A DNA stretch of 64,000 nucleotides from a virus. The notes beneath the pieces are model-generated. The model saw only the letters and a list, made by a program, of their open reading frames with translations, was not told where the DNA came from and ran no database searches. Location: positions 62,001 to 126,000 of the IMG/VR virus record IMGVR_UViG_3300035665_003403; one strand, written 5' to 3'. Within the stretch, counting starts at the first letter, position 1, and every line of letters starts with the position of its first letter. Positions 24,981-34,493 of this stretch are shown piece after piece. The position numbers and the translations under genes were made by a program.

Positions 24981-25691
24981 ATGAATAAACCATTTTTTAC
25001 AATAGCTATACCGACTTATGAAATGGGTGATGTTGGTGTTAATTTTTTAGCGAATAGTTTTAATCTTATAAAAAAACAAACTTTTACCGATTTTGAAGTT
25101 GTTATTTCTGACCATTCAAAAAATGATGATATTAAAAATTTATGTGAAGAATATATTAATTTTTTTAAAATAAATTACATTAAAAACGAAAACAATCTAG
25201 GTTCATCATCTGCAAATTTGAATAATGCTATATTAAACGCTAAAGGACAAGTTATTAAAATTTTATTTCAAGATGACTTTTTTTTTGATGAATTTTCATT
25301 AGAAAATACCGCATCAAACTTTGATATTAAAGTAGATAAATGGTTAGTTAGTCGTTGTGAACACACATTTGATGGCTCAACATTTATTAGAGATTTTACA
25401 CCTAGATATAACGAAATGATTTATACTGGAAATAATACAATAAGTTCACCATCTGTTTTATCTATTTTAAATGATAACCCCATTTTATTTGATGAAAATT
25501 TAATAAACTTAATGGATTGTGAATATTATAAACGTTGTTATGATAAATTTGGTTTACCAAAAATTTTAGACAAAATAACAATTGTAAACAGAATGGGTGA
25601 ACACCAAATAACCAATTCAAAATTGACTGATGAGATAAGACAAAAAGAATTAAATTACGTAACAAAAAAAATATATGATAAAACTTCCTAA
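24981..25691 (+). CDS. Glycosyltransferase family 2
   Basis: This is a 236-residue GT2 protein (FTIAIPTYEMGDVGVNFLAN, FEVVISDHSKNDDIKNLCEE, IKILFQDDFFFDE as the metal site). It is the first gene after the 50-base gap at 24930 and the start of a visibly more AT-rich stretch running to about 30.9 kb. A TAAATTTA box in the gap could be its promoter. Confidence 0.88.
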   Translation: MNKPFFTIAIPTYEMGDVGVNFLANSFNLIKKQTFTDFEVVISDHSKNDDIKNLCEEYINFFKINYIKNENNLGSSSANLNNAILNAKGQVIKILFQDDFFFDEFSLENTASNFDIKVDKWLVSRCEHTFDGSTFIRDFTPRYNEMIYTGNNTISSPSVLSILNDNPILFDENLINLMDCEYYKRCYDKFGLPKILDKITIVNRMGEHQITNSKLTDEIRQKELNYVTKKIYDKTS

Positions 25692-26298
25692 TGTAACTTT
25701 GGTATCTGTTAGTTCTGTTAAAATTACTGAAACTATCGAAGCCATTAATAAATCTATGGAAAATATTGAATTTTACGATACAATATTAATAAGCCATGAA
25801 AAACCAAATTATTTACCTAATAATATTAATTTTATTCAATGCGCTAAAATAAATAATATTGACGAGTATAGTAAATTTATGCTTTTTGATTTGACTAATC
25901 ACATAAAATCAGATTTTGTTTTAGTCGTTCAATATGATGGTTATGTATTAAGACCAAATAAATGGTCTAATGAATTTTTTAAATACGATTACATAGGTGC
26001 CCCTTGGCCAAAAAATGTTCATTATAATGGTGATTTAAATATTAGAGTAGGTAATGGTGGGTTTAGTTTTAGAAGTAAAAAGTTATTAGATGTTATGAAT
26101 ACCAATAACTTACCATTTACCGATAATGGAACTGGGTTTTTTAATGAGGATGGTGTTATTTGTAATTACCACAGAAAAACATTAGAAAATATCGGGATAA
26201 AATTTGCAACACCAGAAATAGCTTCTATGTTTAGTTATGAATCACAATGTGATGAAAGTGTACAAGAACCTTTTGGTTTTCATAAATATAAAAAATAA
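25675..26298 (+). CDS. DUF5672-type putative glycosyltransferase
   Basis: This is a 207-residue protein. The segment DFVLVVQYDGYVLRPNKWSN followed by YDYIGAPWPKNV and VGNGGFSFRSKKLLD is characteristic of the DUF5672 family, found in glycan gene clusters and thought to be GT-A-like. It overlaps the previous gene by 17 bases. Confidence 0.8.
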   Translation: MIKLPNVTLVSVSSVKITETIEAINKSMENIEFYDTILISHEKPNYLPNNINFIQCAKINNIDEYSKFMLFDLTNHIKSDFVLVVQYDGYVLRPNKWSNEFFKYDYIGAPWPKNVHYNGDLNIRVGNGGFSFRSKKLLDVMNTNNLPFTDNGTGFFNEDGVICNYHRKTLENIGIKFATPEIASMFSYESQCDESVQEPFGFHKYKK

Positions 26299-26303
26299 AT
26301 AAT

Positions 26304-26924
26304 ATGAATAAATTAGAAATTAAAAAATTAATAAATAAAGAAAACCCCATGATTTTTGAAATAGGTTGTGCGGATGGTGGTGATACATTAGAATTCATAA
26401 ATACATTTAACGATTTAGAAATCTATTGTTTTGAACCAGAACCAAAAAATATAAAACTAGTCAAAGAAAAAATTAATTATCCAAAACATCATTTATTTGA
26501 AGGTGTTATTTCGGATGTTAATGGTGAACTAATATTTAATCGTTCCAGAACTGATAACCCAAATGACTTATCTTATTCTGGTAGTATTAAAAAACCAAAA
26601 GAACATTTAAACGAATGGTCTTTTATTAAATTTGATGAGCAAATTACCGTTAAATCAATTACTTTAGATAAATTTTGTGAAGATAAAAAAATAAACTTAA
26701 TTGATTTTATTTGGGCTGACGTACAAGGGGCTGAGGAAAATTTAATAATTGGTGGGTTAAATACATTAAACAGAAATGTTAGATATTTTTACACTGAATA
26801 TTCTAATAAAGAATATTATGAAGGTCAATTAAAATTAGAATCTTTATTAAAATTAATGGGTAATAATTGGGAATTAATAAAAGATTTTGGTTCTGATGTT
26901 TTGTTAAAAAATAAAACTTTATGA
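26304..26924 (+). CDS. FkbM-family methyltransferase
   Basis: This 206-residue SAM-dependent enzyme has IFEIGCADGGDTLEFINTF (SAM-binding loop I), IYCFEPEPKNIKLVKEKIN and the FkbM hallmark SITLDKFCEDKKINLIDFIW followed by ADVQGAE. FkbM enzymes usually O-methylate sugars or sugar-derived groups, consistent with the glycan cluster. Confidence 0.9.
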   Translation: MNKLEIKKLINKENPMIFEIGCADGGDTLEFINTFNDLEIYCFEPEPKNIKLVKEKINYPKHHLFEGVISDVNGELIFNRSRTDNPNDLSYSGSIKKPKEHLNEWSFIKFDEQITVKSITLDKFCEDKKINLIDFIWADVQGAEENLIIGGLNTLNRNVRYFYTEYSNKEYYEGQLKLESLLKLMGNNWELIKDFGSDVLLKNKTL

Positions 26925-27910
26925 TACACATTTTTACTTATGCACATAAAAGACCAGATTTTATAAAAATACAATATGAATCCATTAAAAAATATGTTAT
27001 AGGGGAATACGAATATGTGGTGTTTAATAATGCAATTGATTCAATGCAACAACATAATGACATAAAAAAAATATGTGATGAACTAAATATTAAATGCGTT
27101 GATATCATTATCGACAATGACATTACATCTAAATTAATTATGGGTCATATATATAACAACACCTATAGTAATGCAAATGTAGGTACTTCTTACCCTATTA
27201 TGTATACATTTAAAAATTATTTAACCAGCGAATCAAAAATTTGTATAATAGATTCAGACATGTTTTTCATTAATAATATTAATTTTAATGAAGTAATGAA
27301 AAACAAAGACGCATTATATATACCTCAATATAGGGATAATAATAATTTAAAATATATGTGGAATGCGTTTGTATGTTTAAATTTTGAACGAAACGAATTA
27401 TTGAAAAATTTAGATTGGAATTGTGATTATGTTGGTAATATCGGTTTAGATGTTGGTGGTAAAACCAGACATTTTTTGGTTGAAAATAAATTAGATATTT
27501 CAATAATGGAAGAATATAGTATTTATGATTACATAGATGACGGCTCAACCAAAAAAATACATTTTATATTAAACGGTAATATAAATTATAATTTAGTTTT
27601 AGACCAAAATAATAATTTATTATCATTTACACACATAGGTGGTGATAAACTTTTTGATAATAAATCATTTCCACACGAACCAGAATTTTCAAATTATTCG
27701 TCATATATACTAAACAAAACACTTAAAATATTAGAAATTTTCGATAATTATGGTGTCAATTTACCTAACCCAAAACACATAGGATTTATTGGTTTTATGG
27801 GTAGTGATGATTATTTTATAATTCATTATAAATCTGGTTCAAACTATTTAGGGTTCAGCACTAACGAATACAATATTAAAAAAACAAACGAAATAAAAAA
27901 AATATTATGA
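26921..27910 (+). CDS. Putative GT-A glycosyltransferase
   Basis: This is a 329-residue protein. MIHIFTYAHKRPDFIKIQYE and KICIIDSDMFFINNINF (DSD as the probable DxD) suggest a GT-A nucleotide-diphospho-sugar transferase. The C-terminal 100 residues are a separate beta-rich region. It overlaps both neighbours by four bases. Confidence 0.7.
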   Translation: MIHIFTYAHKRPDFIKIQYESIKKYVIGEYEYVVFNNAIDSMQQHNDIKKICDELNIKCVDIIIDNDITSKLIMGHIYNNTYSNANVGTSYPIMYTFKNYLTSESKICIIDSDMFFINNINFNEVMKNKDALYIPQYRDNNNLKYMWNAFVCLNFERNELLKNLDWNCDYVGNIGLDVGGKTRHFLVENKLDISIMEEYSIYDYIDDGSTKKIHFILNGNINYNLVLDQNNNLLSFTHIGGDKLFDNKSFPHEPEFSNYSSYILNKTLKILEIFDNYGVNLPNPKHIGFIGFMGSDDYFIIHYKSGSNYLGFSTNEYNIKKTNEIKKIL

Positions 27911-28848
27911 TAGTAACAGAATTATATAATGGTCAAGGATTAGGAAATCAATTATGGTGTTACGTTGTTACTAGGTTAATTGCTGACACTAATGGTTATG
28001 ATTTTGGTATAATGTCTTTAGATAAATTTAAAGGTAAAGAATTTATGGATTTAGATTTTGGTAAAACGGTTACAGGTGGTTCTGGCCCAGAAGGTGGCCC
28101 ACCAACAACTTTACCAGATGGAATATTAAATTACTATAAAGAGAATCTAGTAAGACATCCATTTAGCGGTTTAGATATTTCACCTAAAGATAACTTATTA
28201 TTAACAATTTCAGATGACACAAAAGTTGATGGAACTATGCAATCTTTTGAGTATGTTAAAAATTATAAAGATAAAATAGTTGGGTATTTAAAAATAAAAA
28301 AAGATAAACAAATTTTAGATTATAGTTATGATAACATTTGTGTTATACATATTAGGGGTGGTGATTTTAAAAATAGTTCGGCAATGTTATATTCTAATTA
28401 TTATACCAATGCAATGAATTATTTTAAAATGAAAAATAATGATATGGTATTTTATATTGTAACAGATGATTTTAATACAGCTAAACAAATATTACCAAAC
28501 GTTGAAATAATAGGTTCTTCTACAACTAATTATACTGATTCTAATAAAGCCAATCACCATTTAGGCGGTCCAATTTGGATTGATTATTCAATATTAAACA
28601 ACGCAAAAAATATAATTATATCAGCATCAAGCTTTAGTTGGTGGCCAGTATGGACAAACCGTAATAACCCTAATGTTATAGCACCAAAATATTGGGCGGC
28701 ACATAAAACTAATGCTGGATATTGGTCTTGTGGTGAGTCATTAGTTGAAGGGTGGAATTATTTGGATACTGAGGGTAAACTATTTACACACGATGAATGT
28801 TTATTAGAATATAACAAATATAAAAAAGAAAATGAATATGGATATTAA
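27907..28848 (+). CDS. GT11-like fucosyltransferase, second copy
   Basis: This is a 313-residue protein with YNGQGLGNQLWCYVVTRLIA at the N-terminus, CVIHIRGGDFKN (HxRxGD, with Gly in place of the second Arg) and ISASSFSWWPVWTNRN. These are GT11 hallmarks, but the protein is clearly divergent from the one at 24162 and has a Gly/Pro insertion (GGSGPEGGPPTT). It probably uses a GDP-deoxyhexose with different acceptor specificity. Confidence 0.82.
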   Translation: MIVTELYNGQGLGNQLWCYVVTRLIADTNGYDFGIMSLDKFKGKEFMDLDFGKTVTGGSGPEGGPPTTLPDGILNYYKENLVRHPFSGLDISPKDNLLLTISDDTKVDGTMQSFEYVKNYKDKIVGYLKIKKDKQILDYSYDNICVIHIRGGDFKNSSAMLYSNYYTNAMNYFKMKNNDMVFYIVTDDFNTAKQILPNVEIIGSSTTNYTDSNKANHHLGGPIWIDYSILNNAKNIIISASSFSWWPVWTNRNNPNVIAPKYWAAHKTNAGYWSCGESLVEGWNYLDTEGKLFTHDECLLEYNKYKKENEYGY

Positions 28849-29476
28849 TGAAATATGTTTAAAATATAAAACTGATAAGTCGTCTAATTTTCATAATTAT
28901 TCTGAAAAATATGAACAATATTTTTCAAAATTAAAAAATGAAAAAATAAAAATATTAGAAATCGGTATACAAAATGGATATTCATTAAAAACTTGGTGTG
29001 AATATTTTCCAAATGCTGAAGTTTATGGTGTTGATATTGTTAATTGTTCTCACTTAGATAATGATAGGATAAAAACTTTTATTTGTAATCAGACAGATTT
29101 AGATATGCTTAACACAATAAATGAAAATTATGGTCCATTTGATATAATAATTGATGATGGTTCTCATGTTAGTAACCATATGGTTACAACTTTTAATCAT
29201 TTATTTCCATTATTAAAACCTAATGGTTTATATATAGTTGAAGATTTACATTGTTGTTATTGGTCTAATTTTAGTAGTGAAACTAAATTTATGGACAGAA
29301 TGAAAGAACTATTAGATGTTGTGAATGGAAATGGTAAATGTGGTCTGGCTGAAATTAAAAATTTAGATTCAGACAATTACTATCAAAATAAAACTAGAGG
29401 TGAAATGGATTGGTGGGAAATGAATATTGAATTCCTCCATCTATATAGAAGCATAGTGTTTATTAAAAAAAGATAA
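28832..29476 (+). CDS. Class I SAM methyltransferase (macrocin O-methyltransferase-like)
   Basis: This is a 214-residue protein with ILEIGIQNGYSLKTWCEYFP, AEVYGVDIVN and FDIIIDDGSHVSNHMVTTFN followed by GLYIVEDLHCCYW, as in sugar O-methyltransferases acting on macrolide or LPS sugars (Asp and His residues for metal binding). The start may be ATG 28832 or 28838; both overlap the preceding stop. Confidence 0.85.
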   Translation: MNMDINEICLKYKTDKSSNFHNYSEKYEQYFSKLKNEKIKILEIGIQNGYSLKTWCEYFPNAEVYGVDIVNCSHLDNDRIKTFICNQTDLDMLNTINENYGPFDIIIDDGSHVSNHMVTTFNHLFPLLKPNGLYIVEDLHCCYWSNFSSETKFMDRMKELLDVVNGNGKCGLAEIKNLDSDNYYQNKTRGEMDWWEMNIEFLHLYRSIVFIKKR

Positions 29477-29477
29477 T

Positions 29478-30314
29478 ATGAAAATTTACGATACTTTCAT
29501 CTTTTTTAATGAATTAGATTTATTAGAAATTAGATTAAATATACTTAACGATTATGTTGATTATTTTGTTTTAGTTGAGGCTACTAAAACATTTACTGGT
29601 AAGGATAAATCATTATATTACCTAGAAAATAAAGCTAGGTTTGAAAAATTTAATGATAAAATAATACACATTATAGTTAATGATATACCAGATTCTTTTA
29701 ATGAACTAACTTTAAGGGGTGGTGATGAATTAGAAAAATCTATTCATCATGATTGTTTAACTACACCTAATGTACCAAAAAATGAGGTTCATTGGTTAAG
29801 GGAATTTTACCAAAAAGAACAAATAAAACAAGGGTTAAGAAACGCTTCAGATGATGATTTTATTTACATTTCAGATTTAGATGAGATTTGGTTACCAGAC
29901 ATTAATATAGATTATAATTCAGATAAAATTTTTAGATTAAATCAAAAAGTCTACACTTACTTTTTAAATATTAGGTCATCCGAAGATTGGTTCGGAACTG
30001 TTTCAACCAAATACATTAATCTGAAAAATTATAGTGTTAATCATATTAGAACCCCCAATAGAAATAATTACGAACATGTTTATAACGCTGGTTGGCATTT
30101 TACATTTCAAGGTGGTGAATTAATGATAAAAAATAAAATAGAATCATATGGTCATCAAGAACTAAATAGAGAAGATATTAAAAATATGATTTCAAATAGG
30201 TTGGTAAACTCTATTGACATTTTTGGTAGAGGTTATGTATTAACAATGGATAATGAAAATTTACCAGAATATGTAAAAAATAATTTAAAAAAATACAAAC
30301 ATTTAATTAAATGA
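29478..30314 (+). CDS. GT17-family glycosyltransferase (beta-1,4-GlcNAc transferase-like)
   Basis: This is a 278-residue protein. YDTFIFFNELDLLEIRLNIL, YFVLVEATKTFTGKDKSLYY, IYISDLDEIWLP and NAGWHFTFQGG are the GT17 pattern (beta-1,4-mannosyl-glycoprotein GlcNAc transferase family, also common in phage and bacterial glycan clusters). Cytoplasmic, no signal. DLDE is the likely metal site. Confidence 0.92.
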   Translation: MKIYDTFIFFNELDLLEIRLNILNDYVDYFVLVEATKTFTGKDKSLYYLENKARFEKFNDKIIHIIVNDIPDSFNELTLRGGDELEKSIHHDCLTTPNVPKNEVHWLREFYQKEQIKQGLRNASDDDFIYISDLDEIWLPDINIDYNSDKIFRLNQKVYTYFLNIRSSEDWFGTVSTKYINLKNYSVNHIRTPNRNNYEHVYNAGWHFTFQGGELMIKNKIESYGHQELNREDIKNMISNRLVNSIDIFGRGYVLTMDNENLPEYVKNNLKKYKHLIK

Positions 30315-30904
30315 CAAGAACAGAAATAATTAATGGGTTAATTAAAAAAAATAATTATACATCTTATTTAGAAATTGGTGTTAATACACCAGCACAACCT
30401 GGATATAATTGGGTTGGTGTTAACATACCATTAAAACATGGTGTTGACCCTAATGTTGATACAACATACAAAATGACTTCTGATGAGTTTTTTGAAAAAC
30501 ACATAACACAAAAATATGATATAGTTTTCGTTGATGGATTACATTTACATGAACAAGTTTATAGAGATATTATTAACTCACTTAATAATTTGAATGAAAA
30601 TGGAGTTATTGTTGTACATGATTGCAATCCAGTTACTGAAATAACACAAAGAAGAGAACGTGCCAGTGATTCGTGGCATGGTGATGTATGGAAAGCTATT
30701 GTACAGTTACGCATGGAAAATTTAGAATTAGAAATTTACACAGTTAATACTGATGAAGGTTGTGGTATTATAAAAAAAGGTAAACAAGAATTATTAATTG
30801 TTAACGAAAATGAAAATTACAATGAATATAGTTTCTTAGAAAAAAATAGAGAAAAAGCTATTAATTTAATTTCTATAGAAACATTTAAAGAAAAATATTT
30901 ATAA
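30311..30904 (+). CDS. Class I SAM methyltransferase (Methyltransf_24-like)
   Basis: This is a 197-residue protein: SYLEIGVNTPAQPGYNWVGV (loop I), YDIVFVDGLHLHEQVYRDI and GVIVVHDCNPVTE. The paired 'VDGLHxHEQ' and 'HDCNP' fit metal-dependent O-methyltransferases of the TylF-like group. It is the last complete gene of the AT-rich half of the glycan cluster. Confidence 0.85.
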   Translation: MTRTEIINGLIKKNNYTSYLEIGVNTPAQPGYNWVGVNIPLKHGVDPNVDTTYKMTSDEFFEKHITQKYDIVFVDGLHLHEQVYRDIINSLNNLNENGVIVVHDCNPVTEITQRRERASDSWHGDVWKAIVQLRMENLELEIYTVNTDEGCGIIKKGKQELLIVNENENYNEYSFLEKNREKAINLISIETFKEKYL

Positions 30905-30935
30905 TAAAAAAATAATATCTTATTTAGTTTTTTAA

Positions 30936-31049
30936 AAGATTAATAATGACCCATTTTTTAGGGGTTGGTTAACATTGGTAAATGTAGATAACTCATACCC
31001 AGAATATTTACTCAACAATATCGAAAAGTATGGACATATGATAAAGTAA
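30936..31049 (+). pseudogene. Orphan 3' gene end (about 37 codons)
   Basis: The frame after TAA 30933 reads KINNDPFFRGWLTLVNVDNS, then YPEYLLNNIEKYGHMIK and stop at 31049, with no ATG before the last few codons and with higher GC than the region to its left. It looks like the C-terminal end of a gene whose 5' part was lost when the adjacent AT-rich cassette arrived. It could be chance coding-like sequence. Confidence 0.4.
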
Positions 31050-31053
31050 CCAT

Positions 31054-31062
31054 ATATTTATC
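31054..31062 (+). promoter_or_regulatory. Late-type promoter box (ATATTTATC)
   Basis: ATATTTATC, 13 bases before the PhoH ATG at 31076. It matches eight of nine positions of the commonest form. Confidence 0.45.
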
Positions 31063-31075
31063 ATAAAAAGACTTC

Positions 31076-31828
31076 ATGCCAAGAAAAAAAGCAGCAGTAA
31101 AAAAACAAACAGCAAAAACTAGAACCAACACAGATTGGAATCTAGAAAAACAACCAAACACAGTTGAAGATATTATTAAAAATATCAGGTTATCAATAAA
31201 ACCACAAAGTCAAAACCAAAAAAAATTATTAGATAGTATAAGAGATAAAGAAATAACCATATGCTCTGGTTCTCCAGGTGTTGGTAAAACATTCTTATCT
31301 TGTGCTGAAGCACTTAATATCCTAAAAACATCCGATACAATAGATAAGATTGTAATTATTAAATCAGTTACCACATTACCCTCTGAACAAATTGGCTATG
31401 TTAAAGGCTCTGTTGAGGACAAAATGGAGGGAATAATTTATTCATTTACAAATAATTTTGAAAAATTAATTGGTAAAGATAAAACATCTAAATTAATGGA
31501 ATTAGGTGTCATTCAAACTTTACCAATAGCCTTTCTTCGTGGAATTAATATAGATTCAGCTATAGTGATTTGTGATGAGGTTCAGAACATAACGATACCA
31601 AATATTAGAACAATCATGACTCGTTTAGGTAAGAACAGCAAGATGGTTTTCTTGGGTGATGTGAACCAAATTGATATCAAAGATAAAAAAGAATCAGCTT
31701 TACAATTCCTAATTAATAACTTCAATGATATTGATGAGATTGGTATAGTTGAATTAACAGTAGATGATATCGTTAGAAATCCATTGATTAAAAAAATTGA
31801 AGATAAATTTAATTCATTAAAAAAATAA
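31076..31828 (+). CDS. phoH: PhoH-like ATPase
   Basis: This is a 250-residue P-loop protein: a basic N-terminus (MPRKKAAVKKQTAKTRTNTD), Walker A GSPGVGKT at about 65-72, Walker B AIVICDEVQN and the PhoH motifs PSEQIGYVKGS and FLGDVNQID. It lacks the N-terminal PIN domain of longer homologues. PhoH is very common in T4-like phages; RNA-helicase-like or phosphate-related roles have been proposed but the function is not settled. Confidence 0.93.
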   Translation: MPRKKAAVKKQTAKTRTNTDWNLEKQPNTVEDIIKNIRLSIKPQSQNQKKLLDSIRDKEITICSGSPGVGKTFLSCAEALNILKTSDTIDKIVIIKSVTTLPSEQIGYVKGSVEDKMEGIIYSFTNNFEKLIGKDKTSKLMELGVIQTLPIAFLRGINIDSAIVICDEVQNITIPNIRTIMTRLGKNSKMVFLGDVNQIDIKDKKESALQFLINNFNDIDEIGIVELTVDDIVRNPLIKKIEDKFNSLKK

Positions 31829-31851
31829 CTTTACTTTAAAATAAACAATAT

Positions 31852-31859
31852 TATGTTTG
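31852..31859 (+). promoter_or_regulatory. Bacteroidota-type -7 box (TATGTTTG)
   Basis: TATGTTTG fits TAnnTTTG, 18 bases before the ATG at 31878. No clear TTG at the -33 position. Confidence 0.35.
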
Positions 31860-31877
31860 TTTTAAATTATTGTATTA

Positions 31878-32498
31878 ATGAATAAAAAACAAATTTCTAT
31901 TGGTATTAGTATTAATGAGGTCGTTCGTGATTTCATTGGTCAATTAACCTATACCTATAACAAGTATTACCCAGATTTCAAAATTGAAGAAACTGAGTTA
32001 ACAAACTTTGATTTTCTGAATTCATTGTCGGCATTCAAAGATGCTAAAGAAATGAATACTTTTATCTACTCAGAATCAGCAATGGAAATATTCGCTCATG
32101 CTGACGTAAAATCGGAAGCCTTAAAAATACACTTAAATTCATTTATAAGAGATTTAAAAGATTTCTATGATATCGATTTAACTGTTGTAACAAGAGAAGT
32201 GGATAAGAGTATCCCAAGCACATTATTTTTCCTTTCCAAGCTTGGTTGTAGAGCAACCAATATCAAATTTGTACCAGGTAACGTGGACGAATGGGATGGT
32301 ATTGATATCTTGATTACGGCAAACCCAATAGCCTTGGATAATAAACCAGATGGTAAAATAAGTGTCAAGGTAAAAAGCCCATATAACTCAGAATCAACTG
32401 GAACCTATGAGGTTAATGATATCATGGAATTAATAACAAACGATGATTTAATTAAAAAAGTAATAACAACAGAACTAACACAATATGAAGAACTTTAA
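31878..32498 (+). CDS. Uncharacterised phage protein, possibly a degenerate HAD-like fold
   Basis: This is a 206-residue protein. It starts MNKKQISIGISINEVVRDFI, a strand followed by a loop and helix where active HAD phosphatases have DxDGV, here without the Asp residues. Later DLTVVTREVDKSIPSTLFFL SKLG and WDGIDILITANPIALDNKPD follow the HAD topology. I infer a nucleotidase-like fold that has lost its catalytic Asp; function unknown. It overlaps the next gene by 14 bases. Confidence 0.6.
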   Translation: MNKKQISIGISINEVVRDFIGQLTYTYNKYYPDFKIEETELTNFDFLNSLSAFKDAKEMNTFIYSESAMEIFAHADVKSEALKIHLNSFIRDLKDFYDIDLTVVTREVDKSIPSTLFFLSKLGCRATNIKFVPGNVDEWDGIDILITANPIALDNKPDGKISVKVKSPYNSESTGTYEVNDIMELITNDDLIKKVITTELTQYEEL

Positions 32499-32847
32499 TA
32501 TGCTAGAATTCGGAAACAAAACATTTTTCATTGACATAGATGCCTTGGAAAAATATGTAACAATGAACCCAGACCCAACTGACGTAGAAACTACAATTTT
32601 TGAAAGTTATGATAGTAGTGGTAATTTAGTTAGTAGAAATATGACCACAATATCCCCATCAAAAGATAAAACAATAAATTTACCTAAATATGAAACAATA
32701 CGATATTTTATAGATGTATTGACTGAAGTTTTTAGTGTTGAAATGGATGAAACTTTGGGTGCTGACAGAGCATTAGATGGGTTAAGCTTCTCACATAAAT
32801 TGGTAATTAACACCTTACTAAAAAACGGAATTATTAAATACAAATAA
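32485..32847 (+). CDS. Uncharacterised phage protein
   Basis: This is a 120-residue acidic protein (MKNFNMLEFGNKTFFIDIDA). ATG 32500 is an alternative start with less overlap. The C-terminal half is helical (ETIRYFIDVLTEVFSVEMDE). Its place between the HAD-like gene and a glycosyltransferase gives no functional clue. Confidence 0.6.
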   Translation: MKNFNMLEFGNKTFFIDIDALEKYVTMNPDPTDVETTIFESYDSSGNLVSRNMTTISPSKDKTINLPKYETIRYFIDVLTEVFSVEMDETLGADRALDGLSFSHKLVINTLLKNGIIKYK

Positions 32848-32849
32848 CA

Positions 32850-33959
32850 ATGAAAAACCAATTACTAAACTTAATTGAAAAATTAGAGAATAAAAATTTT
32901 AACATTTATTTTTTTACTCTAGACACTAAAGGTGTTGCAACAGCAAGTGTTGCCAACATTTATGAAAATGTTAAAATCCTAAATGAATTAGGGTATAAAG
33001 CAAATATATTACACGAAAAAAATGACTATAAATTTACTGCTGATGAAAATGGTGGTGGTTTATCAGATTGGTTAGGTGAAGAATATTGCTCACTCCCACA
33101 CGCATCTATTGAGGGTAAAAATATCAATATCAACGCTGAAGACTTTATTATCATCCCAGAAATATTCTTTGGTTTGATGGACCAATTAAAGGGGTTCCAA
33201 TGTAAGAAGATTGTTTTCTCACAAGCTTATGATTATATATTAGATATGATTCCACCAGGTAAATCTTGGAATGTGGATTGTGGTTTTAATGATGCTATTA
33301 CAACATCAGATAAACAAGCCGATTACATCAAATCATTGTTTCCATCAGTTAGAACACACATCATTCAACCATCAATCCCAAGTTATTTTAAATCTAGTGA
33401 TAAACCTAAGAAACCAATCATCTCTATTGTGTCTAGGAATCAATCTGATATAACTAAGATTGTTAAATCCTTCTATTTACAACACCCAATGTATAAATGG
33501 GTTACATTTAGGGAATTACGTGGGTTAAGTAGAACTGATTTTGCCAAGGCATTAGGTGAGTCTTGCTTGGCTGTTTGGTTGGATACAGCATCTGGTTTTG
33601 GTACATTCCCATTGGAAGCAATGGAGTGTGAAACACCAGTTATTGGCTTACTTCCAACTATGATACCAGAATGGTTAGAAACAACAAATACTGATGGCGA
33701 GGTTACTATCGCTAACAATGGGATTTGGACAAACACAACATTAATTATTCCAGAATTGATTGCTAAGTTTATGAAAGCTTGGTTAGAAGATTCTGTACCA
33801 GCATATCTTACAGATAATATGAAACTAACAACAGGGATTTATACCTTGGATAAACAAAAATCTGAGGTTGAAAGAGTTTTCAATACTCTAGTTACAAATA
33901 GAGTTAATGAATTAAAACACTTACTTCCTGTTGAAGAACCTAACGAAACATCAATTTAA
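32850..33959 (+). CDS. Glycosyltransferase, GT-B fold
   Basis: This is a 369-residue protein. NIYFFTLDTKGVATASVANI starts the first Rossmann half; HIIQPSIPSYFKSSDKPKKP IISIVSR-like sequence starts the second; VWLDTASGFGTFPLEAMECE TPVIG corresponds to the nucleotide-sugar binding E(x7)E region of GT4 enzymes. It is separated from the main cluster by phoH. Role in modifying virion or host glycans is inferred. Confidence 0.82.
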   Translation: MKNQLLNLIEKLENKNFNIYFFTLDTKGVATASVANIYENVKILNELGYKANILHEKNDYKFTADENGGGLSDWLGEEYCSLPHASIEGKNININAEDFIIIPEIFFGLMDQLKGFQCKKIVFSQAYDYILDMIPPGKSWNVDCGFNDAITTSDKQADYIKSLFPSVRTHIIQPSIPSYFKSSDKPKKPIISIVSRNQSDITKIVKSFYLQHPMYKWVTFRELRGLSRTDFAKALGESCLAVWLDTASGFGTFPLEAMECETPVIGLLPTMIPEWLETTNTDGEVTIANNGIWTNTTLIIPELIAKFMKAWLEDSVPAYLTDNMKLTTGIYTLDKQKSEVERVFNTLVTNRVNELKHLLPVEEPNETSI

Positions 33960-33962
33960 AAT

Positions 33963-34493
33963 ATGTTTTCATTTATAAAAAACTATATTAGTAAAATAAC
34001 TAATAAGATTAAGTTATTTTTTAAACCTAAAAAAATTGATGTAAAACCTAAAACTAAAGAACAAATTTTTAACGAAAGGGTAATAAGATTAATTAACGAA
34101 GGTAGGGGATATGAATTTGATGGTAATAGAATTCATTTTGATGAAATTTTTTTAAAAGATTTGAAGATATCCGCAAACAAATATAACTCCTATATCAGGC
34201 TTAGACCCAAATTAACTAATTTCGATGTAATAATAAATCATAATTCTGAATTAAATCCAGATAATCCAACCAATGAATTATTGGTTTACAGAGATAAATT
34301 AAATTCAGATTTAATGCTTAAAGCAAATTATCGTAACAAAATGAAATACGATAAAATAATAAAAGATATGAATAATGATAGTATAAATAGTAATAGGATA
34401 ATTAATGAGATAAATAGTAATGAGATAAATATCAATAGGTACTATAATCATCCATTTCTAAATCTAAATAATGAAAATAAAAAAGAAGAATAA
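33963..34493 (+). CDS. Uncharacterised basic/Asn-rich protein
   Basis: This is a 176-residue protein with an amphipathic basic N-terminus (MFSFIKNYISKITNKIKLFF KPKK) and an Asn-rich tail with near-repeats (NEINSNEINI). It is squeezed between two glycosyltransferases and resembles 20645..21433 in its N-terminus. Possibly membrane-peripheral. No domain recognised. Confidence 0.55.
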   Translation: MFSFIKNYISKITNKIKLFFKPKKIDVKPKTKEQIFNERVIRLINEGRGYEFDGNRIHFDEIFLKDLKISANKYNSYIRLRPKLTNFDVIINHNSELNPDNPTNELLVYRDKLNSDLMLKANYRNKMKYDKIIKDMNNDSINSNRIINEINSNEININRYYNHPFLNLNNENKKEE

